Shown here: positions 45,851 to 57,401 of the stretch, in pieces
Numbering within the stretch: the first letter of the stretch is position 1
Layout of the letters: every line of letters begins with the position of its first letter
NCBI GenBank assembly: GCA_035610365.1
Contig: CM069432.1
Span: 188,527,027 to 188,591,026, forward strand
DNA length: 64,000 nucleotides
Reading direction: 5' to 3'
Origin: Aquatica leii
Taxonomy: Eukaryota; Arthropoda; Insecta; Coleoptera; Lampyridae
Notes under the pieces: model-generated
What the model saw: the letters and a program-made list of their open reading frames with translations, nothing else
Databases searched by the model: none
What the model was told of the DNA's origin: nothing
Translations under genes and position numbers: made by a program

Positions 45851-46274
45851 GCTTCCAGTAAAGTTAACAACCTAGTTTTTAATTACAAATAAATTTTCCT
45901 TTCTATTACACTTTTGGCATTTTTTTCTTATTCTTTATTATGTACAGCACACCACATGTAGATTGTGGGTTGAGCAATATCCTAATAGACAATTACTTTC
46001 AATAAACTTTATTTTAGAGTGTGTGCAAAGACAGGAGGTGTTCTTTCTACCTACGAAAGCCATAGTCGAGCAAGACCACTCCATGTATTAGCAACGAAAG
46101 AAGAATAAATCTTTTCAATGAAATCAAAACTTGTTTTTCTTCGATGTATGCGAAAATATTGTAAATAATAAAAGATGGGACACAAAGTAGTACTAGAGAA
46201 ATAGGCTACGCAGATAACGTGCCTATAGTACGCTACATCGTGTTTTAAGAAATTATTCTTTGTACCCTTACCAT
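45851..46274. other. Non-coding, nothing recognised
   Basis: No supported feature; it may hold decayed parts of the adjacent transposon relics. Confidence 0.4.
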
Positions 46275-46875
46275 GTCCAACAAGTTCAACAGTTAACTGG
46301 CGTAGATTTGGAACCGTTACTTAAGTTTTGTGAGTGACTGCAGCAACAAGAAGCTTTTGACCATGACTTTAGTGCCAAATTTTATTTTCAGATGAGTATT
46401 GTTTTACACAAAATGGAGTGCTCACACCACGCATGTTTGGAATGAAAAAAACCCTCATGAAATTCAACAAAATAACTTTCAGTGGAGGTTTTCTATTAAT
46501 ATTTGGGCGGGTATTTTAAGAAGTAGTTTAATTAGACCGTTTATTTTAGCAGAAAAACTTACAGGCGACTTGTACTGTTACAAAAAAACCTTTTGCGCAA
46601 GAATTTGATGACCGACCCCTTAAAGTTCGCAGAAAAATGTGGTTTATGCACAATAGAGCTCTTCCGCATGTAAGTCGTCCCGTTTGCGATTTCGCAAATA
46701 TAATTTTTTCTTTGAATTGGAAGAAACGGCACTAGACGCTGGTCAGAACGTAGGCCAGATATTAACCCTTTAGACTTTTTTCTAGAGCTATGTGAAAGGT
46801 GAAGTATAAAAAACCCCCGTAAATTATAGAGAAGAGCTGCGAAATCGATTTTTTTGCAGCAACAAATGTAAACGA
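46275..46875 (+). pseudogene. Tc1/mariner-superfamily transposase relic (copy 1)
   Basis: In changing frames the region reads WNEKNPHEIQQNNFQWRFSI, then NIWAGILRSSLIRPFILAEK and LTGDLYCY, followed by LKVRRKMWFMHNRALPHVSR. Next come NPLDFF in the place of the third catalytic motif and VKGEVYKTPVNYREELRNR. This order (W-x-x-ENP, W-GI, MWxMHD-PxH, P-LDFF, V-x-TP) is that of a widespread insect Tc1/mariner-type transposase. The second catalytic Asp reads Asn (MHN). Multiple stops and shifts; inactive. Confidence 0.7.
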
Positions 46876-48135
46876 ACAATTTTCGTTACACGTTTGTGTT
46901 TTATCCAATGAATGAGATATGATCTACTGTAATTGGAAAAAATGTACAGAATAGCAACTTTTTTAACCACAGTAATTTAACTACGCCTCATTCAATAACA
47001 TTATTTTGTATTTATTTTTGGTGTCGCTGAGAAGAAATTTGCAGTTCTTAGAACAGTTTATATTTATCCGTGGTGTCAATTTACCATTTATTTTGCTGAA
47101 AATGTTGGTTTTTTTAAAATGTTTTAACGGAACTTTTATTTTGACACATTTGCTTGTAGTTATACTCTAATCTCACCTGCGAAAATAACAAACCCGTTAA
47201 TCAGATACACCATGTATACGCGAAAAAGTTTCCTACAATGAAATTAAAAAGTGTCGAAAAGCGCACCGCGTGTAGGGGGTTCATAGATCATAGCTTTGAA
47301 TTGGCAAGTTTTGGCAGCTAATTTTTTTAGACTTTAATAACAACAGTCCAATATGTATTTTAAAAAACGAAGAACAACTGGATTTTGTTGGACAATTGAT
47401 GTAGGTACACTTAAAATTGACTATGTTATTTTATTTTACTTGCAATTGCCAATTATATAAATTACTATATTTATAAACAAAATATATATTAAAACATTAT
47501 TACAATAACAAATACTAACCTTGATTTAATTGATCCGTAATGTTTTATACAAATAAGGTAAATATAAATGTCTTAGCAGCACTTTAAACCATGAACAAAA
47601 CACAAGACCGTATAACCAAAGTCTACAAATACAAAATTTTGAGCAACTGTAAATAAATCGTATAAAACTTTAGAATCCTCATTTATGTGTCCTAGAAAGC
47701 TAAAACATTTTTTCATGTAGTTCTCATAGTTTAAGCCGTTTAGAGAAAAGTGCCAATTTTGAATTTTGCCTACAAATGCAGGTAATTTGTTCCACTGTGC
47801 ACTGCTATTTGCTAAAGTTCAAGTCCTTCAAACTGTAGGAAAGGAAAAGTAATTATTTTGCTTACACTACACTGTTTCAAAAATTACACATAGCCCTATA
47901 TTTATTTTTCAGATACATATTCAATCCTGTAACTATATTTGCTTTTTGTTGAAATGTTGCTTTTTTAGATTTATGACTATTGCTTCTCTAACTGCACTGA
48001 CAATCGCAACTCTGTGTCATTAAAATTTGCAACACCAAGAAGAAGTGGGAATTTTGTGGCCAAACTGGCTGGAAGGTTTAGGCACTCAGAGGTAGGAAAT
48101 GATTAAAACTTCAAAAAAAAGAACAAAGATGAACA
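46876..48135. other. Non-coding, nothing recognised
   Basis: No gene or clear repeat boundary. The end nearest 48000 may include the terminal part of the following Tc1 relic. Confidence 0.4.
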
Positions 48136-48139
48136 CAAT

Positions 48140-49071
48140 CTTTATTTAATATGGTGTTGGTCCCCCAATTAGCTTCACACACTCCCTTACTCTTCGTGGC
48201 GCCGACTCCAGCAGGTGGTCGATTTCCTCTTAAGTTAATGTATTCCAAGCAACTTGCAAATTATGTCGGAGAGTTGTTGAAGATGCGCTAAGTTCATCAG
48301 TCTTCTATCCATAATGTCCCATACGTGTTCAACAGGCGAAAGATCTGGGTAGATTTGGTAAGAGATTAACATTGACCTCTTGAAATTAATTCATAGAGCG
48401 TCTTGCTATGTGGGGACGGGCGTTATCCTGCTAGAAAAGTGGGTCTTCTAGCAGCTGAAGAAATGGAAGAAGATGGGGCTCTACCACCTCAATAACATAT
48501 CGTCCTGCCTTAATATTGCCTCGGATGAATACCAAACGAGACTTACCACATAGGCTATAGCACCCCATACCATAATTCCCACAGTGTGGTGCACATGCCG
48601 CTCAACAAAAAATTAAACATTTCACCGTTCCCCATTTCTTCATCGGACTCTCATACGTTTATCATGCTTCCCCAACTAGAATCTGAATTCATCACTATTT
48701 ATAGTAGCATAAAATGTGGCCGATAGGATTGTAATCCAAAACTTCTAATTCGACGCTAAACTGTTCAAAAGGTGACTAGACTAGACTAGATTGATGTGGG
48801 ACTGGAAAACCGGCCCGTTATTGACATAAACCCAATATGGCGGTCCTGTACTTCATTTGTTTGCATCTTTGCGTCTCCCAGTTCCTTGTCAACGACAATT
48901 CTGATATTCTTTAGTCCGTGCTTGACAACAGCGCATGATAGTGGTTTGGTTCCGGTTATGACGATTTGCAATTTCCTTGTACGAAAAACCACCTTCACGT
49001 ACGCCCAAAACTCGACCTTTGTCAAATTCAATTAATTGGCAAGAATTTTCACCGTGACACACTCTAGGCAT
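48140..49071 (-). pseudogene. Tc1-like transposase relic
   Basis: The minus strand starts at ATG 49071-49069 with MPRVCHGENSCQLIEFDKGR, then VLGVREGGFSYKEIANRHNR and NQTTIMRCC, a Tc1 helix-turn-helix. Further on are FVERHVHHTVGIMVWGAIAY (the G-MVWG motif), then RYVIEVVEPHLLPFLQLLED and the second catalytic region, whose Asp is near the DNA..H motif but disrupted by frame changes. A piece with HVWDIMDRRL and the ending RRVRECVKLIGG follow. The length is near that of a complete Tc1 transposase (about 310-340 residues), so the whole coding region is present but riddled with shifts and stops. Confidence 0.8.
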
Positions 49072-52000
49072 AGTCACAGTCTGAAAACACGTTAAACAAA
49101 AGTACCACAAGAGATAACACTCACACGAAATACACACGATAATGAAGTAGTAGAAACAACAAAAAACCTCAGATATACTTCCACTGAAATGAAAACAGTC
49201 ACTTATGTCAGATTTCGTTGATTAAAACGTTACTCAAACATAAAAAAACTCAAATATTTAATTATTTACTATTGTACATATAAAATAAAATATAAATATA
49301 TAAATAATTAAAAATATTTCAACAAAGATAAATAAATAAAAACATTTATATAAGTTTTAATAAAAAGACAAGTTTCTATTCGTTAAGATCAAAGGAAAGT
49401 ACAAAATGAAAACATCGTGCTATGAGACGCATAACTTTGGTAATTCAGACAAAATGTAAATTTTCAGATAAGCACTATTAGTTTAGCATTCAAAGGAAAA
49501 TAATCCTTAAAACATGCATTAGCGTAATTACACACAGTATAATTTAATTTATTCAGCTTGTATTAAAATGATAAAAGACCCAAATATATATTCATACAAA
49601 AAAACGCAAATTAATAATATGAGCGTACCACTAAAATATATGGTATTTTTTAAAATAACAAAAACAAACAAAACAAGATTACTCGAAAAAATAGAAGAAA
49701 GCAAATGTAATTACATACATACGCCATTGTGTATTTTAAAACACAAACAAAACGAACGGCCAACAGTATTTCCTTAAAATAACGTGGATATTAATCATCT
49801 CGGTTTTGTTAAATAATTACTACATTTAAATAGAGCTTACTTAAACTTTAATGTTTATTAATAAGGTTTCCCGTATTGATTATGTTGTTAAGTTTAATTA
49901 AACTACTAATACGGCCTCGTATTTCGATTTAAATTATGTTTGCAATATTGTTAAAAATTTAGTTATTTCAGTTAAAACATATCCCAAATAAAACATATTT
50001 TTTAAAAAATTATTAACGTAATACATAGCGTGTTCTTTTTTTGCACATAAATTCAAACGTTGTTTATACAGTAAATTAATAATCCTTTATAATGAAGTTT
50101 CTAATAATCATCTTATTTCTAAAACGCGTTCCTTTTATAAAGAGAGAAGTATTAAGCATTAGTGAAATTCCTTAGGAAATTCCTACGAGTAAGTTAAATA
50201 TTAGAGCTACGTTAATGGGTGTTTAAGGGCAAAAAGAAGACGAACGGATTGACGTAACAACAAAACATATCGTGATTAGTAATGGCTTTTCATGCGAAGC
50301 ATTTAATTAAGAATCCGGATGTTTCCTTTTGAATGGAAATGCCTCGCCTGATAACGTGATATAGCATCTGATAAGCTAGACTTTGTAGACTATACTCTAT
50401 AACTCCCGTTTCTCCCTATTATAAACGCCATAATGAAACGTCATCAATTAATAATAAAATAATCAATTAGGTTACAAAAAACAAACAAACATAAGCCGTT
50501 TTATAGTTTGCTAGCGTGAATGCAACAGATAAACTAGCAAGAAATGGATATTGACCTAAATTGGTATTAGAGGCACCAAAACACTCCCAATAAATTTCTT
50601 TGCGTGATGCCATCCTCGAACCTTACTGAAGTTCATCCATATAAAACTACACAATATTTTTAACGTCCTCAATTTTTCAAACGTGTCGTCATTGGATTAA
50701 TGTTGAATATAATATTAATTTTCTTTAAATTCTATTAGCTGTATTAAATAAGTAGCACGAATTTCTTAGTCAGTCTAAAATGTTAAACTTATTCAGCAGA
50801 ATAAAATCGCATTTTTTCTTTTTTTGAAATTATTCTAAAAGCATGAATATATTTAGATGCTATTAACTTTTCTGGAAACTGTTCATAAAACATCCTCACT
50901 CATTTATTTAAAATGTTAAATAGAAATATAAAGAATATAATAAGAATTTCCATAAAACATTTCTGTTAAAACTAACATTCACAAATAGTAATAGTAGCAA
51001 ATGCGGTTAAAAACACAGCAGAGTAGCCACCCCGTCCTTTATCAAATACACTTTATTAAAACAAGATCCTGTAGCGATAGTAATCTCTGCTGTAATTGAA
51101 TGTCAGTGTTATAAATTTTCAAAGCTTTCATATTGCTACTTAATACAACAGCAAGTCGTATGAACGTAGTAATGCAATATGTAAGTATATATGTGATGTA
51201 TTTATACATACATAGCAAAACATAACAAGAATTAAAGTCCTGTTTTATAATTTAGTACCAATCAACTTTATATAGTTATATTAATTAAATTACAGAACAC
51301 AACGTATCAAAGTTTTTTATTACCCAAATTTGCAAAGTCGATAAATCCAGAAATGTTCGACAAGCTATTCGTGTTAAATAAAAAGTAGCGTAGAAAACAA
51401 ACAGAGCCATTTACATAATTTACGATTTAAACAAATTGCAAAAGTTTTAGGTAAATGTGCAAAACTAAATAAAAATTAATTAAATTATCAATCGGTCAAA
51501 CGCTCGTTACGATAACAAACGAAATAATTAAATAATTGTTTATAAGTTATAAATTAAACCATAATTTAATCAATCTGCATATCAAGGTTTAAACAAATAA
51601 TACACTAGCTTTATGATAACATTAATGGTTTCAAAGTAAGTTTAATATAAATGTTATATCACATTGATAATATGTTTGTCCCTAAAATATCAAATTTAAA
51701 TTCATTTTATTTAGGTCGCATATTCGAAAACTTTTTACGCCACAACAGTATTAATTACAGTAAATGCTTTCATGTATTTTGACTTACATAATTGACGTAC
51801 TACGTAGTATGATTAAAGAGGATAGTATTGACAAAAATGCCGGTTTTCTGCTGTTTGAACAAAAAAGTTACTAACTGGAATTATTTTTCATATCAGAAAA
51901 ACAAGTTTAATCCATAGGTATAACTTTGTTATAAAAACAACACGTCAAGAACTCTGTATATCATAGGTGACAAACTAATACCCTTGTAATACACATATGA

Positions 52001-53509
52001 TTCTTTAAAGAAATAGAAAAAACAAGAACAAGTAAATTACTTAAAAAATTAACGTTTTTTTTATCTAACGGAATCATTAGGTTTTTCAAAAATTTTTGCC
52101 AGATTTGAATACGCTTAATTCTCTTTGTTCATGCAACACTTTCCGGCAACACAAATTTGTAATGTTGAATTTATAAAATCGTAGATGTTCAATAAACGAA
52201 ATTTGCTAGTGTGTGATTGTTGCTTTTATAAACGGCAGCACAACAAGCTGTGAATGTAATTGTGAAATCCATAACGTTTTCTAAATTAAATAAGGTAAAT
52301 TTCGAAATATTTTAGGATGATTTTTTACATAACACGTATTGTTATTAGGAAAGAAACTTGATAAGCTCAGCAGGAAGTATTAATATCTTCGAAGACATTA
52401 GTGGTTTTGACAATTTCAAGTATCTTAAAAATGATTATACGGTTTCATTAAATGTACTTGCTAAACATAAAAGAGGTTCTAATTGCAGACTAGATTTTAC
52501 AACAATGAACATTTTAGTTCAGGAAATTAATTACAGTGCTATACCAGAAAAAAAGTTGCGATAGAAATTTGTTGATTCGTGATGTTTAAGAAAGTTGGAA
52601 GAAATTAATACTTTATGGGTAAACATTGAAAAATAGTGGTGAAGATAACAGTGGTTAAAATGTTTTTTTTATTTTGTTTTTTACATGTGTAATTTTTGAA
52701 CTAAAACCGAAAAAATCATATAGACTGGGTGTAGGTTAATAAACCGTAAGAATTGTTTATTTTTGTGACATTACTTATGTTGCTACGTATTATACTGTAA
52801 TACAGAATGATTATTATTGTTAATTTGGTAAATGTGTTTTTCTTCATAATTAGTAAAAGAATGATTTTTTTAAAATCATCTTAAAGTCACAAAAAGAAAA
52901 AAAATTTAACAACAATGTCATTGTTTATTTATTTAACAATTTTTCATAAACAAATTGTGACAATCACAATATTTTTTTTATAAATCTTTGAAAAATTAGA
53001 AAAACAACCACATGCAACAAATATATTGATAAAAATCATTCCTTGACTAATTATTTAAACATTAGAAATATAAAAAAACAATTATAAACAATAAACATTG
53101 TTTTTAAAAGAAACATTTTTTTTTAAATTATAATTTTATAACAAAATTGTAAAGAATAATGTTTACGTTAATAAATGTCTTTCATCAATACAAAAACAGT
53201 AATACCGTAACAAATATTAAAACTGTTTTTTTTTGCAAATTAAAAAAACTATTGTAAACAAAATAATTACCTTAACAAAACTTGTTTGACGTGATCTTCT
53301 TGAGTAAACATATACAAAAAGCTCTGAGACGCGAAAAATTTTTGTGTTAAATATTTAAACAATTTTCATTGCTTGCAACGCTTATTTCCTCAACGGTTGA
53401 GAATATACCATAATTTATTTAAAATATTTGATTAACATTTAATACTTAAAAAAATTATTTTATGTGACGTATACTCGCTTCAGTGTTCATTTAAAATTAT
53501 TATCAATTG
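49072..53509. other. AT-rich sequence, no gene recognised
   Basis: Small frames at 49568-49777 and 52358-52564 are Lys/Asn/Ile-rich with no recognisable domain. A GC-richer, low-repeat island at about 50160-50480 contains several TAAT-type sites and could be conserved non-coding DNA; nothing in the sequence proves it. Confidence 0.45.
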
Positions 53510-53514
53510 AGATA

Positions 53515-54010
53515 GAATTCCGAGAGTGACTTTTTTATTAGAAGGAAGATGGCGACTTTCTCCGGCGTATTCCTTGTATCTATGAATCTATGTTTATCAG
53601 AAATGGTGTATTTAAAACTCATAATCTTTACCATTGGGCAAATAAAAACCCGCATGAATTTATAGAATATGGTGAGCAAAAAAAGGTTTTCCATTAACAT
53701 TTGGTTAGGCATAATAAATGTATTGGAACAAGTTATTGACGAGATGCCGTTGAACATACGCCATAAAATGATTTACATGCACGATGGAGCTCCTGCCCAC
53801 TTTGCTCGTAATGTAAGAGAGTAGTTGGATGAACACTTGCCGAATTGTTTGGGGTTTCATTAAAAAGAGAGTGTTCATGCAACGCCTTCTCAAGACGCTG
53901 ACCAAGTTACAGAGATAATTAACGCAGCGGTATTAGAAATTACATCATAAAGACTCAAACGAGTAATTCAGACGATACCTCAAAGATTGCAACTATGCGT
54001 AGAAACAATT
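53515..54010 (+). pseudogene. Tc1/mariner-superfamily transposase relic (copy 2)
   Basis: Pieces in order: NGVFKTHNLYHWANKNPHEF, IEYGEQK, then with a frame change FSINIWLGIINVLEQVIDEM, PLNIRHKMIYMHDGAPAHFA and RNVRE followed by a stop and LDEHLPNC. The second catalytic Asp (MHD) is kept. The order and the shared KNPHE and SINIW motifs show it is a relative of the 46275-46875 relic. The N-terminal domain and the C-terminus are lost or unreadable. Confidence 0.7.
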
Positions 54011-55525
54011 GAATTTCAATTGAAACAATTTTATAGGGGTTAGTGTCATTGACTTCTATCAGATAAAATTTAAAAAAAATCCTGTTGGAAAATACATTCT
54101 AAATTAACATTATTAATGTTAGAGCAAATAAATAATATTTTGCACAATGTGTAGAATTGCAAACGTGCTACTAATGACGAGTAAAATGTTTTTGGAGTTT
54201 GAAATAAAGAAAATCGCAACGACAGTGTTACAGTTATTACAGTAGTATGCTAGTTTACAGTGTTACCAAATGTATGTTTCTTTTAAGTGTTTTCTAAAGA
54301 CACACGAAGCATACAACAATTTAACATTAGGATTTTCGATTCGGAATTGAACGAAAAATGTCGCAACGTGTCGCTTTTTCGTCAATTTATACACAGCTTG
54401 TATTTCTGAAAAAAATCGAATAAACAATAAGACTATGTTTACAGCAAAATATAATAATTAATAACATACATCAACAACAAAAGGCCAAAAACAATTAACT
54501 ACAAATGTAAATCAAAACCATTTATTTTAAAGATTTAACAAAAAATGTCAATATTTAATCGTAATAGACACCTAACGACTAATCTGTGAAAACGTATAAC
54601 AACTTAACCAAAGTGCGTACAAATAAATATGAGGCAAACAATTTCATTGCTTCGTAAAATTGGAATAAAAATTCATATATATGTTTTCATTAGATGCAAT
54701 TTTTCTTTCGACATTATGCAATAAAATTATTATTGTTAATATCTTAGGTAACGTATTTCCATACTACAAACAGAATAAAGTAAATTGAACCAGTGATTCT
54801 TGAGTTATGCGCGCACAAACATACACAGTGACATTGTGCTTCATTATATGTATATGGATGAATGAAAAGATTTGAAAAAGAATCATGGAATAGTAAAAAA
54901 CAATGAAATTATCAATTAGAAAGAAATATACCTAAGAATCATAAAACAATGTAGAAAAAGTAAAATCGTTACACTAAACAAAAAATATAGATCGACATAA
55001 ATATAAAAAATTGAAGGATAAAAGAATTTAACCGAAAAAGAAAGTCTATTAATAACTTTATATGCTAGGTTTGAACAAGGTTTCGTTGATAATGAATTAT
55101 TAATTTTTTAGTTCAACAAATCAGTGAATTTTCATAAAAATGAATGCAGTGGTATTTCGGGATATGGTTTTCTGAATCTTCAAGAAAATTACCTGACAAA
55201 GCCGTAGTTGTAATAACAATGCACCAAACTGTACTCCAAAGGCAACTTACATCAGTATATAAAATGATTGATATCAAGAATTAGCCACTATTAAAAAAGT
55301 TTGAAACATGGTTCGGTCTGAGCTTCTGCACTTAATACGCCATTATAACAATCGACATAACGTGTACAAAATTGATAAAATGTTAAAGAAAACTAATAAA
55401 GTACTATTACAACTGCCAACATATCAGTGTAAATTAAATATTATAGTTGTCTGAAATAAAATATGTCATCATTAGCGCTGATTGAAACATATTATTATAG
55501 GAGAAGAAGGAAACATACGCAAGTT
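54011..55525. other. AT-rich sequence, nothing recognised
   Basis: No supported gene, repeat boundary or regulatory motif. Confidence 0.45.
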
Positions 55526-55935
55526 ATAAACTACCCATTTAGGTTTTTTTTTGTAATATGCGCGTCAACCGGGACCTATGTTCGGATACGGCCGAAACTT
55601 GAACATATATAAACGTTTTAATAATCGTAGACTAATTAAGTTCTGTGTGAGACTTGACTGCCTGTAATAGACTCGAGTTTTTTCCGGAAACATCGGATTA
55701 CCGTTAAGGTAGCCATAGTCGTTTCTACTGTAACTGTGAACAAATTTTGTTGCTCACCACATGAATATAAACTACCCATTCAGGGGTTTTTCAGTAATAT
55801 GCGCGTCACCCGGGACCAATCTCCGGATACGACTGAAACTTGAAGGTACATAAACGTTTTAATTATCGCAGACTAAATATCTCTAGTGTGAGACTTCACT
55901 ATCTATAACAGACTCGACTTTTTCCCTGAAAAATC
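55526..55935. repeat. Tandem duplication, two units about 241 bp apart
   Basis: Both units begin ATAAACTACCCATT (55526 and 55767) and run in parallel through ATGCGCGTCA, CGGGACC, GGATACG, GAAACTTGAA, ACGTTTTAAT and GTGAGACTT to GACTCGA. They are diverged by perhaps 15-20%. GC is higher than in the flanks. Class unknown. Confidence 0.7.
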
Positions 55936-56986
55936 GGAATATGCAAGTTAGTTGATACAATCGATATGTAGTATAGTGTTAATAATGATAACGTGCGACT
56001 TCAGCTTTCAAATTTTATTGTTTTGCCCATAGTATTCGTTATTTGTAATACAGAATTTGAAAATTCGTATTATTTTGTTATTTGTAATATGATTTGTTAA
56101 TATAGAAGTTAAATTTTTATCTGATCAATTATTTCAAATTATATGGTTATCTATATGATAACTTTTAGCTGTGTAAATTAGTCTTTTCTAATCGCCCCTG
56201 ATAGTTTTTAAATAAATCATAGTGTGCATGTGTTGTCAATATTTTTGCAAACTACAAACATGTAACTAAAAAAAATATCCAAAAAATTTTATTACCCCGT
56301 ATTAGTACAAGCTTTATCAATATAAATGTAATAAAACTGACGCGTATACTTTCCACTCCACTAGCGCTTGTAGTTTATACGTTCGCAATAGTAATTTATG
56401 TAACAAGCCTTGAAAGTACATAACAGCATAACGAGGCCGCACGGCCGAGTGTTGCATGTGAGTGAGTTAGGTTATGAAACTTTCGGCGGGAGTAACTTAA
56501 AATATAATATTTTTTTGTATATACGACTAATGTATAATGTAAGTATTGTACTTGTGGTTTTTGCATTATAATGCCGTGTAGTATCCCCTTAGGTAATAAT
56601 GACAAGAAATTAATAGTCCTTATTCCCTCTTGCACCCCAACCACTATATTTCTCAAATTGAATGAAATCAAAATACACAATTTCAAAAGCGTCAGTTCAA
56701 ATGCGTAGCGTTTGTACATTTGTGTTGAGATAGATGAAAATAAAAAGTACCTATGTTACTTGTACACAAATACCTTAATATCGAAAACATCGAAATCCAG
56801 TTATAATAAAACATACCCAACCTTCAACAAATGGTGTCTACGCAAACTCATTTTCTAAAAATGTTCTGCTGGCATATTTCGCTAAATTAAGTACAAAATA
56901 GAAACCATCTTCATTATGGTCATTTTATTCAATTATCAAATCTATGTTAAAAATAAACCATAAAGTTGATCTAAAAAACTATGGCA
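55936..56986. other. Non-coding, nothing recognised
   Basis: A short GC-rich patch lies at 56430-56500. A 107-codon minus-strand frame at 56396-56719 has no recognisable domain and is not called. Confidence 0.4.
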
Positions 56987-57401
56987 ACTACGCAAGTGCA
57001 AAAATTTGTTTATATAATTGCAGAAACCATCTTAGAGACCAGTGGACAGCTGTTTCGTCCTATTTGGACTCCTCAGCACTGGAATACTCTAATGCAGTCC
57101 ACAACTATATAAAACAAATTGCCATAGTTTTATCCCATTCGGGATTTCTGCAATTATATAAACAAATTTTTGCATTTGCGTAGTACAGTTAGAAATATTA
57201 TGCCGCGTATAATTCAAATACATTTTTTGAAATTCGCGGTTGTAATATTTACTGTCTAACTAACAACTTCATAGTTTCCTACATGTGGATTAACTCGTAC
57301 GTAGTTCCGTTCCTACGAGATGGCGTTTAGCCTCAGATTTATTAATCAATTTAACACCCGAATGGGATAAAACTATGGCAATTTGTTTTATATAGTTGTG
57401 G
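56987..57401. repeat. Nested inverted repeats around a hammerhead (Penelope-like element fragment?)
   Basis: Two overlapping inverted repeats share this interval. A 40-bp pair, 56987-57026 with 57145-57184, has one mismatch. A 45-bp pair, 57099-57143 with 57357-57401, is identical. The first pair brackets the hammerhead motif. Penelope-like elements are known to carry minimal hammerheads in terminal repeats and to insert in rearranged, inverted arrangements, so a Penelope-like fragment is the best guess; no reverse transcriptase is present. Confidence 0.65.
57034..57090 (-). ncRNA. Hammerhead ribozyme, minimal type I, consensus core intact
   Basis: On the minus strand, in order: stem I strand CCAGTG (57082-57077), core CTGAGGA fitting CUGANGA (57076-57070), stem II GTCC / loop AAATA / GGAC (57069-57057), core GAAA (57056-57053), a very short palindromic stem III CAGCTG (57052-57047), then TC and the stem I partner CACTGG (57044-57039). 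Cleavage would fall between 57045 and 57044. Stem I is extended by AGAG (57090-57087) with CTCT (57037-57034). All invariant core bases are present. The very short stem III matches the minimal hammerheads of Penelope-like elements, thought to work best as dimers. Confidence 0.82.

Noticed and set aside
56944..57183. 79-codon frame and its minus-strand partner at 57290-57487 sharing NYIKQIAIVLSHSG
   Set aside because: The shared peptide is just the 45-bp inverted repeat read in both directions; the interval is a ribozyme-bearing repeat.
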